DNA of 64,000 bases from Saccharibacillus nicotianae. GTDB taxonomy: Bacteria > Bacillota > Bacilli > Paenibacillales > Paenibacillaceae. This document shows, piece after piece, positions 1 through 8,912 of the stretch. Each line of letters starts with the position of its first letter. The first letter of the stretch is position 1. Both the position numbers and the translations under genes were made by a program. The DNA lies in contig NZ_JBHUGF010000010.1 of NCBI RefSeq assembly GCF_042681745.1, positions 1,860,001-1,924,000 on the forward strand, given 5' to 3'. Below the pieces are notes generated by a model. It was not told where the DNA came from, did not search any database, and saw only the letters and a list, made by a program, of their open reading frames with translations.

Positions 1-354
1 CAGATGTTACGAGTGATTGAAGATGGAACAGGTAAAGTGATCGAAAATATGGATTTGGTGAAGCTGACTGGTAAAAAAGACAGTTATGTAGTCGAATCTC
101 TTCAGTCTGATATTGTATTATTGCGAGCAATTAGTGACTCTCATCTTACACTGATTAACCGCAAAACAGGTCGGTCTACCGTTTTGTATAAAGAATTACT
201 TACTACTGCACAACAAAAATTAGTCGATCCTACAACCCAACCTTTCGGTGTCGATGATCGTTTAACTTATGTGAAGCGGGATGGTAATATACTCTATTTC
301 ACTTACGGTAAAGACTCTGAAGATGAGCAACAATTAACTTTTACGTTGAATTAA
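1..354 (+). CDS. C-terminal part of an unrecognised protein (5' end outside window)
   Basis: The frame is open from the first base of the window to a TAA stop, so the first ATG at position 4 is probably internal and this is the tail of a longer protein. The visible 117 residues are hydrophilic, rich in short beta-like stretches (for example around DSHLTLINRKTGRSTVLY), and lack membrane segments or recognisable catalytic motifs. I do not recognise the family. A strong hairpin terminator 150 bp downstream ends the transcript. Confidence 0.6.
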   Translation, partial: QMLRVIEDGTGKVIENMDLVKLTGKKDSYVVESLQSDIVLLRAISDSHLTLINRKTGRSTVLYKELLTTAQQKLVDPTTQPFGVDDRLTYVKRDGNILYFTYGKDSEDEQQLTFTLN

Positions 355-506
355 CCGTTTATTCATGATAGAAATTATAAAAATTTAATCTATTGTTGAT
401 TGATAGCGAATATCTTCTTGAATTATATGGTTACTCTTCTGTATGTTACATCAAATTTTGATTTGAGATGGATCTGAATAGTATGCTAACTATATGTACT
501 AATCAT

Positions 507-557
507 AAAAAGGTGCAGTCTCCCACATGTAATAACGTGGAAGATTGCACCTTTTTG
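507..557. terminator. Bidirectional hairpin terminator
   Basis: AAAAGGTGCAGTCT pairs with AGATTGCACCTTTTT around an inner CCAC/GTGG stem. It has T-runs on both strands and lies between the plus-strand partial gene and the minus-strand rpsN. The rest of the 355-689 gap holds no gene that I can see. Confidence 0.8.
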
Positions 558-689
558 TTATGATGTCCGCAAAATTATATTGAACCTAACAGATACATTT
601 ATTTTCATAGATTATATTCTATACTAATTATTCAGCATAGGTAGATATTCTAGTGTGAAAGTTCTGTTTTACAGTGTTCTACCCTACTT

Positions 690-959
690 TTACCAGCTTG
701 CTTTCTGTACACCAGGAATCTGACCTTTGTGTGCTAACTCGCGAAATACGATACGGGATACTTTGTACTTTTGTAGATATCCTCTTGGGCGACCAGTGAT
801 CTGGCAACGGCTTTTGAGTCGGGTTGGAGAAGAATTATGTGGTAATTTTTGCAATCCTTCATAGTCTCCTTTTGCTTTCAATTCGCGACGTAAATCTGCA
901 TATTTAGCTACCATTTTTTCACGTTGTTGTTGACGAACGACTTTTGATTTTTTAGCCAT
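690..959 (-). CDS. rpsN: 30S ribosomal protein S14, zinc-independent (C-) form
   Basis: This 89-residue S14 has the conserved C-terminal block QITGRPRGYLQKYKVSRIVF followed by GQIPGVQKASW. It contains a single cysteine and lacks the two CxxC pairs of the short zinc-binding S14, so it is the zinc-free (C-) form. In Bacillus such paralogues replace the zinc-containing S14 during zinc starvation and are repressed by Zur. The start ATG follows an AAGGAG-type site. A Zur-like operator overlaps the promoter about 25-40 bp upstream, and the next gene upstream is a zinc GTPase, which fits that role. The usual zinc-binding copy would lie in a ribosomal protein operon elsewhere. Confidence 0.95.
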   Translation of the reverse strand: MAKKSKVVRQQQREKMVAKYADLRRELKAKGDYEGLQKLPHNSSPTRLKSRCQITGRPRGYLQKYKVSRIVFRELAHKGQIPGVQKASW

Positions 960-981
960 AGTATACTAACTCCTTTGTTAT

Positions 982-1012
982 TCGTAATAGTTATTCTTTA
1001 TTTACAAGACAA
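982..1012 (-). promoter_or_regulatory. rpsN promoter overlapped by Zur-like operator
   Basis: On the minus strand a TTGTCT -35 (1007-1012) and a TATTAC -10 (984-989) are spaced by 17 bp. The -10 overlaps TCGTAATAGTTATTC (982-996), which keeps one good half (TCGTAAT) of the Bacillus Zur box TCGTAAT-N-ATTACGA. The other half is degenerate, so this is the weakest of the four sites in the window. Confidence 0.6.
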
Positions 1013-1134
1013 CACATTCATTTTTGTAGCACATTCGTATTTTCTTGTTCATATGGTGCACTATATTCAGTGGATGATTCTAAAATCAATCTATTCCAGT
1101 AAAAAATAATAATGTTGCTACTACATTGACTTAT

Positions 1135-2331
1135 TTATTGACCTAATTGGGGAAAAGGATCTTTGAACTTTTTCCAGTTGGAGTTCATTTCTTCATCTGT
1201 CAGTAAAGCCTGATCTAAAGACTGTTCTATCTTCTCACGATCCAGATGGATTCCTATCATTACAAGCTTGGTTACCCGATCGCCCCACACTTCATCCCAA
1301 TCTGGAGGTAATGGATAATTGTCTCCTAAATGATACTGCCTTTCTTCCTCTGTAAGAGCGCCGATCCATAAGCCAGCCGGCGATAATTGCTTAGAACTCC
1401 CTGCTTGGCTGAACGAGATCGCTGTCCGATTACGCGTAGCTAACCAGAGAATCCCTTTCGCCCGTACGACTTCTTGTGGCCATTGGGTGATCCATTGCAA
1501 CAATCGCTCTGGATGAAAAGGGACTTTGCGTTTATATACAAAAGAACTGATTCCATACTCTTCCGTCTCCGGTGTATGTTCTTCTTTCATCATCTCCTGT
1601 ATCCAGCCTGCCGATTGACTCGCTTGCTCGAAATCAAATCGACCTGTATTCAATATCTCGTGTGGATCTACTTTGCCATATGTGGAACGGATAATTTTGG
1701 CATTCGGTTGCAGTCCACGTAGTGCTGTTTCTAATCGTTCTAATTCATCAGGTTCAATCAGATCACATTTATTCAAAATCAATACATCACAAAATTCAAC
1801 CTGTTCAATCAATAAATGGACAATCCGGCGTGTATCGTCTTCACCTGCGGCTTGTCCACGATCTGCAAGAGATTCGCGTGAATAATAATCGTTCCAGAAT
1901 CCTTGCGCATCAACAACAGTAACCATCGTATCCAGACGAGTAAACTGTGTCAGATCGATGCCCTGTTCTTCATCTATATAGCTGAACGTCTGAGCTACAG
2001 GAACCGGTTCGCCGATACCTGTTGATTCGATCAATAAATAATCGTAACGTCCATCTCGAGCAAGCCGTTCTACTTCCACTAATAAATCTTCACGTAAAGT
2101 ACAGCAGATGCATCCGTTAGACATTTCCACTAATTTCTCATCGGTTCGCGATAATCCTCCGCCATCACGAATAAGGTCTGCATCAATATTCACATCACTC
2201 AAATCATTCACGATCACTGCTACTTTCAAGCCTTCGCGATTATTTAACACATGATTCAATAATGTGGTTTTGCCTGCCCCTAGATAACCACTCAATACGG
2301 TTACCGGAATCTTAGAAGCTTGTTCAATCAT
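1135..2331 (-). CDS. zagA: COG0523 (CobW/YciC/ZagA) zinc metallochaperone GTPase
   Basis: This is a G3E-type GTPase thought to deliver zinc to client enzymes under zinc limitation. Visible motifs are Walker A GYLGAGKTT (residues about 15-23), the zinc-binding CxCC (GCICC, about 74-77), an NKCD guanine-specificity motif near residue 190, and the CobW C-terminal domain with the block GILWLATR. The ATG at 2331 gives 398 residues. A GAGGTG site lies 12 bp upstream, and a TTG at 2337 with 6-bp spacing is an alternative start. A good Zur box precedes it, and the divergent operon shares the intergenic region. In Bacillus subtilis the homologue supports FolE; the client here is unknown. Confidence 0.9.
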   Translation of the reverse strand: MIEQASKIPVTVLSGYLGAGKTTLLNHVLNNREGLKVAVIVNDLSDVNIDADLIRDGGGLSRTDEKLVEMSNGCICCTLREDLLVEVERLARDGRYDYLLIESTGIGEPVPVAQTFSYIDEEQGIDLTQFTRLDTMVTVVDAQGFWNDYYSRESLADRGQAAGEDDTRRIVHLLIEQVEFCDVLILNKCDLIEPDELERLETALRGLQPNAKIIRSTYGKVDPHEILNTGRFDFEQASQSAGWIQEMMKEEHTPETEEYGISSFVYKRKVPFHPERLLQWITQWPQEVVRAKGILWLATRNRTAISFSQAGSSKQLSPAGLWIGALTEEERQYHLGDNYPLPPDWDEVWGDRVTKLVMIGIHLDREKIEQSLDQALLTDEEMNSNWKKFKDPFPQLGQ

Positions 2332-2356
2332 AGTCAAGATTAACACCTCGCATTTC

Positions 2357-2422
2357 TTTAATCGTAATAATTACTATTAAATCCATGAATACACTGTACT
2401 CCTGTTATTTCTAGTTTGTCAA
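2357..2422 (-). promoter_or_regulatory. zagA promoter with downstream Zur box
   Basis: The minus-strand promoter is TTGACA (2417-2422), 18 bp, TACAGT (2393-2398). A near-perfect 25-bp palindrome at 2357-2381, with arms TTTAATCGTAAT and ATTACTATTAAA (one mismatch), lies just downstream of the start point. It matches the Zur box pattern TCGTAAT-N-ATTACGA, so binding would block initiation or early elongation. Confidence 0.8.
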
Positions 2423-2488
2423 ATCATTTTTAACGTATAAATGATATGAAAATACGTTCATACCACAATTATTTATACAAATTTTTAG

Positions 2489-2519
2489 TTTACAATAGTA
2501 ATCGTAACGATTATTATTT
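2489..2519 (+). promoter_or_regulatory. Promoter of the ABC importer operon covered by a Zur-like palindrome
   Basis: TTTACA (2489-2494), 17 bp, TATTAT (2512-2517) forms a promoter. It is covered by a 25-bp imperfect palindrome at 2495-2519 containing AATAGTAATCGTAACGATTA. That 20-mer matches the zagA Zur box, read on its other strand, at 17 of 20 positions, so Zur control of the importer is likely. Confidence 0.75.
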
Positions 2520-2618
2520 AGAAGTCGCTTTGTTGATGATCGATCTATTTACGTTATAGAACATCAACATGACTACACATTGTATGTACAGATTGACTAT
2601 ATATAAGGGGGATTTTTC

Positions 2619-4154
2619 TTGTTTACATTTTTTTCTCGCCATCTACGTTACACGATCTCATTAGTAATACTTGTTCTACTATTAAGCGGTTGTACTTCGC
2701 AACCGTTGTCTTCTACAGGTAGTGAAGCAACTACCAAAAAGCTAACTCTACTCTTTAATGTGCAAAGCAATACGATTGATCCACATACCGATGTGAACTA
2801 TACAGCTTCTCGTACCGGGATTAGCGAGACACTGGTTAAAGTCGATGATCAGCAACAATTACAACCCTGGCTAGCGACTTCATGGGAAAGTAAAGATGGA
2901 CAACACTGGACATTCCAGATTCGTCCTGATATTACTTTCCATAGTGGCACACCTGTCGATGCACAAGCCGTTAAAGCTTCGCTACAACGTGTCATTCAAC
3001 AAAATCCTGCTATTCGTAATGCTCTACATATTGAGAAAATGACAGCTAAAGGGCAAACGTTGCAGATTGTTACTGATACGCCTCTTCCTCAATTTCCATC
3101 AGAACTGGTACATCCGAATACAGGGATTATAGATACGGCTGTCGATGCTAATACACCAAGTGGTACAGGGCCTTTTATCTTATCCCAATTCAAGCCAGGG
3201 ATAGAAGTGAATGTGAAGCGTAATCCTACGTACTGGGATGGACAGGTGAAATTAGATGAAGCTACATTCTCTTTTAATGAAGATGCTAACGCTCGTCTAC
3301 TTGCTCTACAGTCTGGTAACGCCGATGTTGTCTATCGCTTCCCTGTAGAAAGTCTATCTCAATTACAAAATGATCCGAATCTAGTGATCGAATCGGTTCC
3401 CGGCTTACGTGCTCATCAATTAATTTACAATATGGATAATACACATCTGGTCAAATTACCTGTACGTCAAGCGATCGATTCCCTTTTGAATCGTCAAGAG
3501 ATTGTAGACGCAGTGATGTCAGGTCAAGCTTCTGTAGCCAAAGGGCCTTTTTTAACAGATTCACCATTTTCTCCTTCGTATACAGACAAGCCATTTGATA
3601 TCGAGCGTGCACGTACTTTATTTGCTCAAGCTGGATATACAGTGACTAATGGACAAGTCACTGACAATGGAGCACCTTTAACTTTCAAACTGGTCACTTA
3701 TCAATCACGTGCTGAATTACCGCTAATTGCTCAGTTATTGCAAGCCAATGCTGCTCAATTAGGAATTAAGCTAGATATTCAACAAGTAGACAATGCAGAT
3801 GAGTATTTAGCAGAAAATAAAGATTGGGATATGACGATCTACAGCTTTATTACAGCACCACGCGGTGATGCCAGTTACTTGTTGAACTCGGTCTATACAC
3901 CTACAGGTGGGCTAAATTATGGACAAGTCAAAGATGCCAAATTAAATACATTAATCCAACAATTAAATCAAACGGTAGATGCTGATCAACGTAACCGTAT
4001 TGCTCAACAAGCTGTGGAAATGATTGATCGTCAATTGCTACATTCGTATATTATTCATCCGAATAACTTTGTAGCTCATCAGCAACGTGTTACTGGTTGG
4101 GTAACAAGCAAAAGCGAATATTACATGTTAACGAAAGATCTGGATGTGAATTAA
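2619..4154 (+). CDS. Lipoprotein substrate-binding protein, nickel/peptide/opine family (CntA/NikA-like)
   Basis: This 511-residue family-5 extracellular solute-binding lipoprotein has a hydrophobic signal ending in a lipobox (LLLSGC, Cys about 25). The SBP_bac_5 fold follows, with the signatures LQPWLATSW, FHSGTPVDAQAVKASLQR and SGTGPFILSQFKPG. Members bind peptides, nickel chelates or staphylopine-type metallophores. The start is TTG at 2619, seven bases after AAGGGGGA. It opens a five-gene operon (binding protein, two permeases, two ATPases), the same order as Staphylococcus cntABCDF. The Zur-like operator points to a zinc complex as ligand; that is inference, and an oligopeptide substrate cannot be excluded. 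Confidence 0.85.
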   Translation: MFTFFSRHLRYTISLVILVLLLSGCTSQPLSSTGSEATTKKLTLLFNVQSNTIDPHTDVNYTASRTGISETLVKVDDQQQLQPWLATSWESKDGQHWTFQIRPDITFHSGTPVDAQAVKASLQRVIQQNPAIRNALHIEKMTAKGQTLQIVTDTPLPQFPSELVHPNTGIIDTAVDANTPSGTGPFILSQFKPGIEVNVKRNPTYWDGQVKLDEATFSFNEDANARLLALQSGNADVVYRFPVESLSQLQNDPNLVIESVPGLRAHQLIYNMDNTHLVKLPVRQAIDSLLNRQEIVDAVMSGQASVAKGPFLTDSPFSPSYTDKPFDIERARTLFAQAGYTVTNGQVTDNGAPLTFKLVTYQSRAELPLIAQLLQANAAQLGIKLDIQQVDNADEYLAENKDWDMTIYSFITAPRGDASYLLNSVYTPTGGLNYGQVKDAKLNTLIQQLNQTVDADQRNRIAQQAVEMIDRQLLHSYIIHPNNFVAHQQRVTGWVTSKSEYYMLTKDLDVN

Positions 4155-4155
4155 T

Positions 4156-5106
4156 ATGCGTATTTTGGTACAAAAAATAACAGGCTTATTGCTGTTTCTG
4201 TTCATTTTATCGTTTGTCAGCTTTTGTCTGCTCAAGCTTGTACCCGGTGATCCGGTACGTAGTATGTTGCGGGTAGACGATGTAGCTGTAACCAATGATC
4301 AGATTCAGCAGATGCGAGCACAATTAGGATTAGATCAATCAGTCTTTATTCAATACGGTTACTGGCTCCAAAATCTATTTTCGTTAGACCTCGGTAACTC
4401 GTATATGACCGGACGACCCGTTTTTATTGAATTTATTGAGAAAATTCCGTATACCCTGATGCTGACAGGTACTTCGCTACTTGTTATGATTATCATTTCA
4501 CTGCCACTCGGTATATTGTCTGCTTTATACCGGGGGCGATTAACTGATCATATCAGTCGCATATTTGCACTGATCGGTTCTTCGATTCCAAGCTTTTGGT
4601 TAGGTTTATTAGTAATCGATCTATTTGCAGTCAAGCTTAGAATACTGCCTTCTATGGGTGAAGGTTCATGGCAACATCTGATTCTACCTTCGATTACACT
4701 TGGAATCGCGATGTCTGCGGTCTATGTGCGATTGGTGCGAGCGAGTATTTTGGAAAGTAGTCATCAGGAATTTATTCGTTCTGCTCGGGCAAGAGGAATA
4801 GGCAAAAATCGTATTTTCACATTTCATCTTATGCGTCATAGTCTTATTCCGTTATTAACTGTTTTTAGTGAAAGTATTGGTAGTCTGCTTGGAGGAACAG
4901 TAGTAATTGAAGTCCTATTTGCTTATACTGGTCTGGGCAAATGGATTGTAGATGCTATTACTGCGCGGGATTATCCAATTATTCAAGGATATATGCTATT
5001 TATGAGTATCTTTATCGTGGTATTGAATATGCTTGTAGAATGGTCATATCGTTATATTAATCCAGCGATTGCGATCGGTCAGCGGAAAAAAGGAGCGACT
5101 TCATGA
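4156..5106 (+). CDS. ABC transporter permease, DppB/NikB/CntB type
   Basis: This 316-residue inner-membrane permease begins 2 bp after the binding-protein stop. About six transmembrane helices are visible. The characteristic N-terminal region has FCLLKLVPGDPVR and GLDQSVFIQYGYWL, and the ATPase-docking EAA loop reads FIRSARARGIGKNRIFTFHLMRHSLIP. It would form the translocation channel with the next gene product. It overlaps that gene by 4 bp, which implies translational coupling. Confidence 0.92.
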   Translation: MRILVQKITGLLLFLFILSFVSFCLLKLVPGDPVRSMLRVDDVAVTNDQIQQMRAQLGLDQSVFIQYGYWLQNLFSLDLGNSYMTGRPVFIEFIEKIPYTLMLTGTSLLVMIIISLPLGILSALYRGRLTDHISRIFALIGSSIPSFWLGLLVIDLFAVKLRILPSMGEGSWQHLILPSITLGIAMSAVYVRLVRASILESSHQEFIRSARARGIGKNRIFTFHLMRHSLIPLLTVFSESIGSLLGGTVVIEVLFAYTGLGKWIVDAITARDYPIIQGYMLFMSIFIVVLNMLVEWSYRYINPAIAIGQRKKGATS

Positions 5107-5954
5107 TGAGCTTAAAAACAGGATTACGTTATACCATCTTGAGTCTATTCCTTTTATTCTTGATTCTCGCTCTGTTCTGGACGCCCTATAATCCTTATCA
5201 TATTCAAATGAGCGATCGGCTTCAGACATCTAGTGCTCTGCACTGGTTAGGAACAGATCATCTGGGAAGAGATCTGTTATCTCGTATGATGGAAGGTGCT
5301 CGTACAACAGTAGGAATTAGTCTGACGATTATGTTCGTATCGCTACTGATCGGTGTGCCTTTTGGATTGCTATCCGGTTATATCGGTGGCTGGTTAGATA
5401 AAGTATTCAAAAAAATCATCGATGCTTTTATGACATTGCCCGATTATATTTTTGCTTTGATTTTAAGTGGATTGCTCGGGCCGGGGTTAATGAATCTTAT
5501 CTTTGCGATTACAGCTGTCAAATGGGTTAGTTATGCAAGGTTAGTACGAAGTATTGTACTCGAACAAAGACAAAAAGATTATGTCCGTCTTGCGGAGCTC
5601 AGTGGTATGAAGCCCTGGAAATTAGTTGTAAAGCATATTTTGCCACATACAATCGGTAACCTGCTGGTACTGGCTACACTTGATATCGGTAAAATTATTT
5701 TGATGATCGCTTCGCTCTCCTATATTGGTCTTGGTCCACAACCGCCTAGCCCTGAATGGGGAGCTATGTTGAGTGAAGGAAGAACATATTTTCAGACGGC
5801 TCCACATCTTATGATTTTCCCGGGATTATGTATAGTGATCACTGTGTTACTGACTAATAGCTGGGGCGATATGTTACGTGATCGGTACGATGTTCATGTC
5901 CAACCAACGTCCAAACGTTCGACCTCTTCTATTTTATCCCGCAAAGGAGTGTAA
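5103..5954 (+). CDS. ABC transporter permease, DppC/NikC/CntC type
   Basis: This 283-residue permease starts inside the end of the previous gene (ATGATGAG). The family hallmark HWLGTDHLGRDLLSRMMEGARTT is present near residue 50. Five or six membrane helices and an EAA loop (YVRLAELSGMKPWKLVVKHILPH) follow, and SLSYIGLGPQPPSPEWGAML lies toward the C-terminus. It pairs with the upstream permease, and the ATPase gene begins 3 bp after its stop. Confidence 0.92.
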   Translation: MMSLKTGLRYTILSLFLLFLILALFWTPYNPYHIQMSDRLQTSSALHWLGTDHLGRDLLSRMMEGARTTVGISLTIMFVSLLIGVPFGLLSGYIGGWLDKVFKKIIDAFMTLPDYIFALILSGLLGPGLMNLIFAITAVKWVSYARLVRSIVLEQRQKDYVRLAELSGMKPWKLVVKHILPHTIGNLLVLATLDIGKIILMIASLSYIGLGPQPPSPEWGAMLSEGRTYFQTAPHLMIFPGLCIVITVLLTNSWGDMLRDRYDVHVQPTSKRSTSSILSRKGV

Positions 5955-5957
5955 CCT

Positions 5958-6761
5958 ATGTTATCGATACAAGGATTGACGGTTCATCATCAATCACATA
6001 CACTTGTTCATCCGCTACATCTTCAGTTAGAACGCGGAGAGTGGTTAGCTCTTGCCGGTGAAAGTGGAAGCGGTAAAACGTTAACCAGTCTAGCTATAGG
6101 AGGGTTACTTTCGGCGGATCTTCATGCGCATGGCAGTATTGAGTTAGAAGGTCGGCAACTGTTGCATTTACCTGAATCCGAACTGCGATTTATTCGTGGA
6201 CGAGATATTGCCTATGTGTTTCAAGATTATCAGGGGGCTTTTACTCCATTTATTACAGTTGGCAAGCAAATGGATGAAATGATGCGCGCTCACACTTCCC
6301 TTTCCCGTCAACAGCGTCAATTTGCTTGTCTGGAACGATTAGGACAAGTTGAATTACCTGCCAAGCAAGTCTATCATAGCTACCCGTTTGAATTGAGTGG
6401 CGGACAATTACAACGTGCTGCGATTGCTACAGCACTACTTCTATCGCCCAAAGTATTGATTGCAGATGAACCGACTACAGCGTTAGATAGTCTCACTTCT
6501 CGCTCGATTATTACGTTGATTCAGCGTATTCAGCAAGAAACAGGTATTGCTATTTTGTGGATTACGCATGATCTACGTCAGGTACAGCGCACAGCCGATA
6601 CGTTACTGATTATGAAGTCCGGTCAGGTCGTAGAATCTGGAAAAAGTCACAATATCTTTTTCCATCCTACACATCCTTATACAGTTCAATTGTTAGCATC
6701 GATTCCCAAATTACCTTCTCGCTATCGGCTAGAGTTACAGAATAAGCAGGTGAAGAACTAA
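5958..6761 (+). CDS. ABC transporter ATP-binding protein, DppD/NikD/CntD type
   Basis: This cytoplasmic ATPase has 267 residues. It has Walker A GESGSGKT (about 33-40), signature LSGGQLQRAAIA, Walker B VLIADEPTTALD and an H-loop THD. The tail with HPTHPYTVQLLASIP is typical of the peptide/nickel importer subfamily. It is 267 residues long, shorter than the ~330 residues of DppD, and lacks most of the C-terminal iron-sulfur-type extension, as NikD and CntD do. It overlaps the next gene by one base. Confidence 0.92.
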   Translation: MLSIQGLTVHHQSHTLVHPLHLQLERGEWLALAGESGSGKTLTSLAIGGLLSADLHAHGSIELEGRQLLHLPESELRFIRGRDIAYVFQDYQGAFTPFITVGKQMDEMMRAHTSLSRQQRQFACLERLGQVELPAKQVYHSYPFELSGGQLQRAAIATALLLSPKVLIADEPTTALDSLTSRSIITLIQRIQQETGIAILWITHDLRQVQRTADTLLIMKSGQVVESGKSHNIFFHPTHPYTVQLLASIPKLPSRYRLELQNKQVKN

Positions 6762-7549
6762 TGACTACTGTATTGCCTACGATTTTAAAAGCAGAACATC
6801 TCACCAAAACGTATAATGATCATCACACTCCTGCACTGTCCGATGTATCATTAACGATCCGTCAAGGAGAATGTGTCGGTATTGTCGGTGAAAGCGGTAG
6901 TGGTAAAAGCACACTGGCACGCTGTCTGTTACGTCTGGAATCGTTCGATCAAGGTACGATTGAATTTCGAGAACAACCGTATCATTCGCTGAAAGGATCT
7001 GCTTTTCGTCAAGCACGTCAACGTATTGGAGCTGTATTTCAACATCCAACAGCCGCACTCAATCCCAAGCTCACTATTATTGACTCTTTAATGGAACCGC
7101 TCGATCTACAGCCAACAGTACGCCCTTCTTTTCTCTCGTCCAATAACTACAACCGGCAACAGATCGCTACGCAATTGTTAGAACAGGTTCATTTGCCAGC
7201 AACATTGTTATCTGCGTATCCGCATGAATTAAGTGGTGGACAAAAACAGCGTGTAACGATAGCCCGGGCGATCAGTACTGAACCTGATCTGATTGTATTG
7301 GATGAGCCAACAGCCAGTCTGGATGTCACTAGCCAAGCGGCTGTATTAAAATTATTGCAAGAACTGCAACAATCTCTACATTTATCGTACTTATTTATTT
7401 CACATGATCTAGCAGCAGTGTACCAGATGAGCGATCGTATTGTTGTTATGCGTCATGGACAGATTGTTGATCAATTTGCTGCAAATGATCTGTATCATAA
7501 AGAACGACATGAATATACTGCTTCTTTGCTGGATGTATTTTTGGCATAA
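6761..7549 (+). CDS. ABC transporter ATP-binding protein, DppF/NikE/CntF type
   Basis: This second ATPase of the importer has 262 residues. It shows Walker A GESGSGKST (about 42-50), Q-loop VFQHPTAALNPKLT, signature LSGGQKQRVTIARAI, Walker B LIVLDEPTASLD and the switch histidine ISHDL. The start ATG shares its first base with the stop of the previous gene. It would form the heterodimeric motor with the preceding ATPase. It ends the operon, with a hairpin terminator about 140 bp further on. Confidence 0.92.
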   Translation: MTTVLPTILKAEHLTKTYNDHHTPALSDVSLTIRQGECVGIVGESGSGKSTLARCLLRLESFDQGTIEFREQPYHSLKGSAFRQARQRIGAVFQHPTAALNPKLTIIDSLMEPLDLQPTVRPSFLSSNNYNRQQIATQLLEQVHLPATLLSAYPHELSGGQKQRVTIARAISTEPDLIVLDEPTASLDVTSQAAVLKLLQELQQSLHLSYLFISHDLAAVYQMSDRIVVMRHGQIVDQFAANDLYHKERHEYTASLLDVFLA

Positions 7550-7687
7550 TCTAATCCATTTCTGTGCTTAGGTTCAGCAAGTACTTTTCACCATTTTTGA
7601 GCAGATACGTTGAAGATATACTTTGAATAGATACTTTTTTACAAATTTGAAATTTACTATTCTTATGACTTTGTAGCCCTATCTTAT

Positions 7688-7737
7688 GAAAGCCTTTTTG
7701 ACAGTAGATATTCCCTCTACTTCCGAAAAGGTTTTTT
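7688..7737 (+). terminator. Terminator of the importer operon
   Basis: GCCTTTTTGACAGTAG pairs imperfectly with CTACTTCCGAAAAGGT and is followed by six T. The stem has an interior mismatch of four bases. Confidence 0.6.
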
Positions 7738-7833
7738 ATTTTTTCATATTGCAATCATTATGTATATAAAGATATCTTTTCGATAGTTTTATAGGTATAT
7801 GTTATCTATTTATAAGGTAAATACTCTATAATA

Positions 7834-7880
7834 TTGACAAATTGTTCATACATCCATATGATTTATAAAGATGTATGAAC
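7834..7880 (+). promoter_or_regulatory. Consensus SigA promoter with 11-bp inverted repeat around the -10
   Basis: TTGACA (7834-7839), 17 bp, TATGAT (7857-7862) is a near-perfect vegetative promoter for the LCP gene. GTTCATACATC (7844-7854) and GATGTATGAAC (7870-7880) form a perfect 11-bp inverted repeat enclosing the -10 box. This looks like an operator, because the -10 would lie in the loop and is not itself transcribed. Confidence 0.7.
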
Positions 7881-7911
7881 GATAAGAATAACAATAAGTG
7901 AGGTTGATCAT

Positions 7912-8904
7912 TTGCTAAAAAAAATACTACAGAAATGGAAATGGATTGTAAGCATTTGTTTGATTCTAGGTGTATGTACTGTTGGATATTATACATATTC
8001 GATTTACCAGTTTGCTCATACAATTTCGATTGCAGATGATACGTATCATTCCCCGACTACTGATAACGATCAAGCTGCTCCTGTAGCCATTCCCAAATGG
8101 GATGGTAAAGAACCGGTGCATATTTTATTGATGGGAACAGATACCCGGGATGCAGATAGCAATGGACGTTCGGATTCGATGATGGTAGCCACGATTGATC
8201 CTGTGACCAAAAAAGCATATTTAATGTCTATTTTGCGAGATACGTATGTGGATATTCCGGGTCATGGAAGCAGTCGGTTGAATGCGGCATATTCATATGG
8301 TGGTGTCGAACTTGCCAAAGAAACCGTAAGTAATCTACTGGGGATTCCAATCGATTATTATGTAACAATCGACTTTGAAGGATTTAAGACATTGGTAGAT
8401 ACAATCGGTGGCGTGGAGATCGATGTAGAGAAAGATATGGATTATACCGATGGTGGCGATCAGCACCGATACGATATTCATTTGACCAAAGGGTTACAGC
8501 ATTTAGATGGTACTCATGCGCTACAATATGTACGTTTTCGCCATGATGCTACATCAGACTTTACCCGTACCGAGCGTCAACGTAAGTTTTTAACTGCTTT
8601 AGCAGCAGAATTGCAAAGCTCGACTTCGATTGTCAAATTACCTAGTATTTTGAGTTCGATTGCACCTTATCTGCATACCAATCTATCACTGACTGATATG
8701 ATCAAATTATCTTCACTCGGCTTAGATATCAATCTGGATAAAACGGAAAAATTACAGATTCCACCGAATCATCTACTGCAAGAAATCAAAGTCAAAGGTG
8801 CTTCAGTAATAGGCATAGATACACAGAAATTGCACGAATATGTGCAGGAACAATTATCTGAAAGCAACGATGATTCTGATTCAGATACAACTGATCAGAA
8901 GTAG
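7912..8904 (+). CDS. LytR-CpsA-Psr (LCP) family cell-wall glycopolymer ligase
   Basis: LCP enzymes attach teichoic acids or other glycopolymers to peptidoglycan on the outer face of the membrane. The 330-residue protein has a short cytoplasmic N-terminus, one membrane anchor (about residues 11-31) and the extracellular LCP domain. The domain starts at ILLMGTDTRD, continues through SDSMMVATIDP and SILRDTYVDIPGHGSSRLNAAYSYGG (pyrophosphate-lipid and Mg binding arginines and aspartates) and ends near LQYVRFRHDATSDFTRTERQ. The C-terminal tail is acidic (SNDDSDSDTTDQ). Translation starts at TTG after GTGAGG. It has its own promoter and terminator and so is monocistronic. Confidence 0.92.
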   Translation: MLKKILQKWKWIVSICLILGVCTVGYYTYSIYQFAHTISIADDTYHSPTTDNDQAAPVAIPKWDGKEPVHILLMGTDTRDADSNGRSDSMMVATIDPVTKKAYLMSILRDTYVDIPGHGSSRLNAAYSYGGVELAKETVSNLLGIPIDYYVTIDFEGFKTLVDTIGGVEIDVEKDMDYTDGGDQHRYDIHLTKGLQHLDGTHALQYVRFRHDATSDFTRTERQRKFLTALAAELQSSTSIVKLPSILSSIAPYLHTNLSLTDMIKLSSLGLDINLDKTEKLQIPPNHLLQEIKVKGASVIGIDTQKLHEYVQEQLSESNDDSDSDTTDQK

Positions 8905-8912
8905 ACATAACG

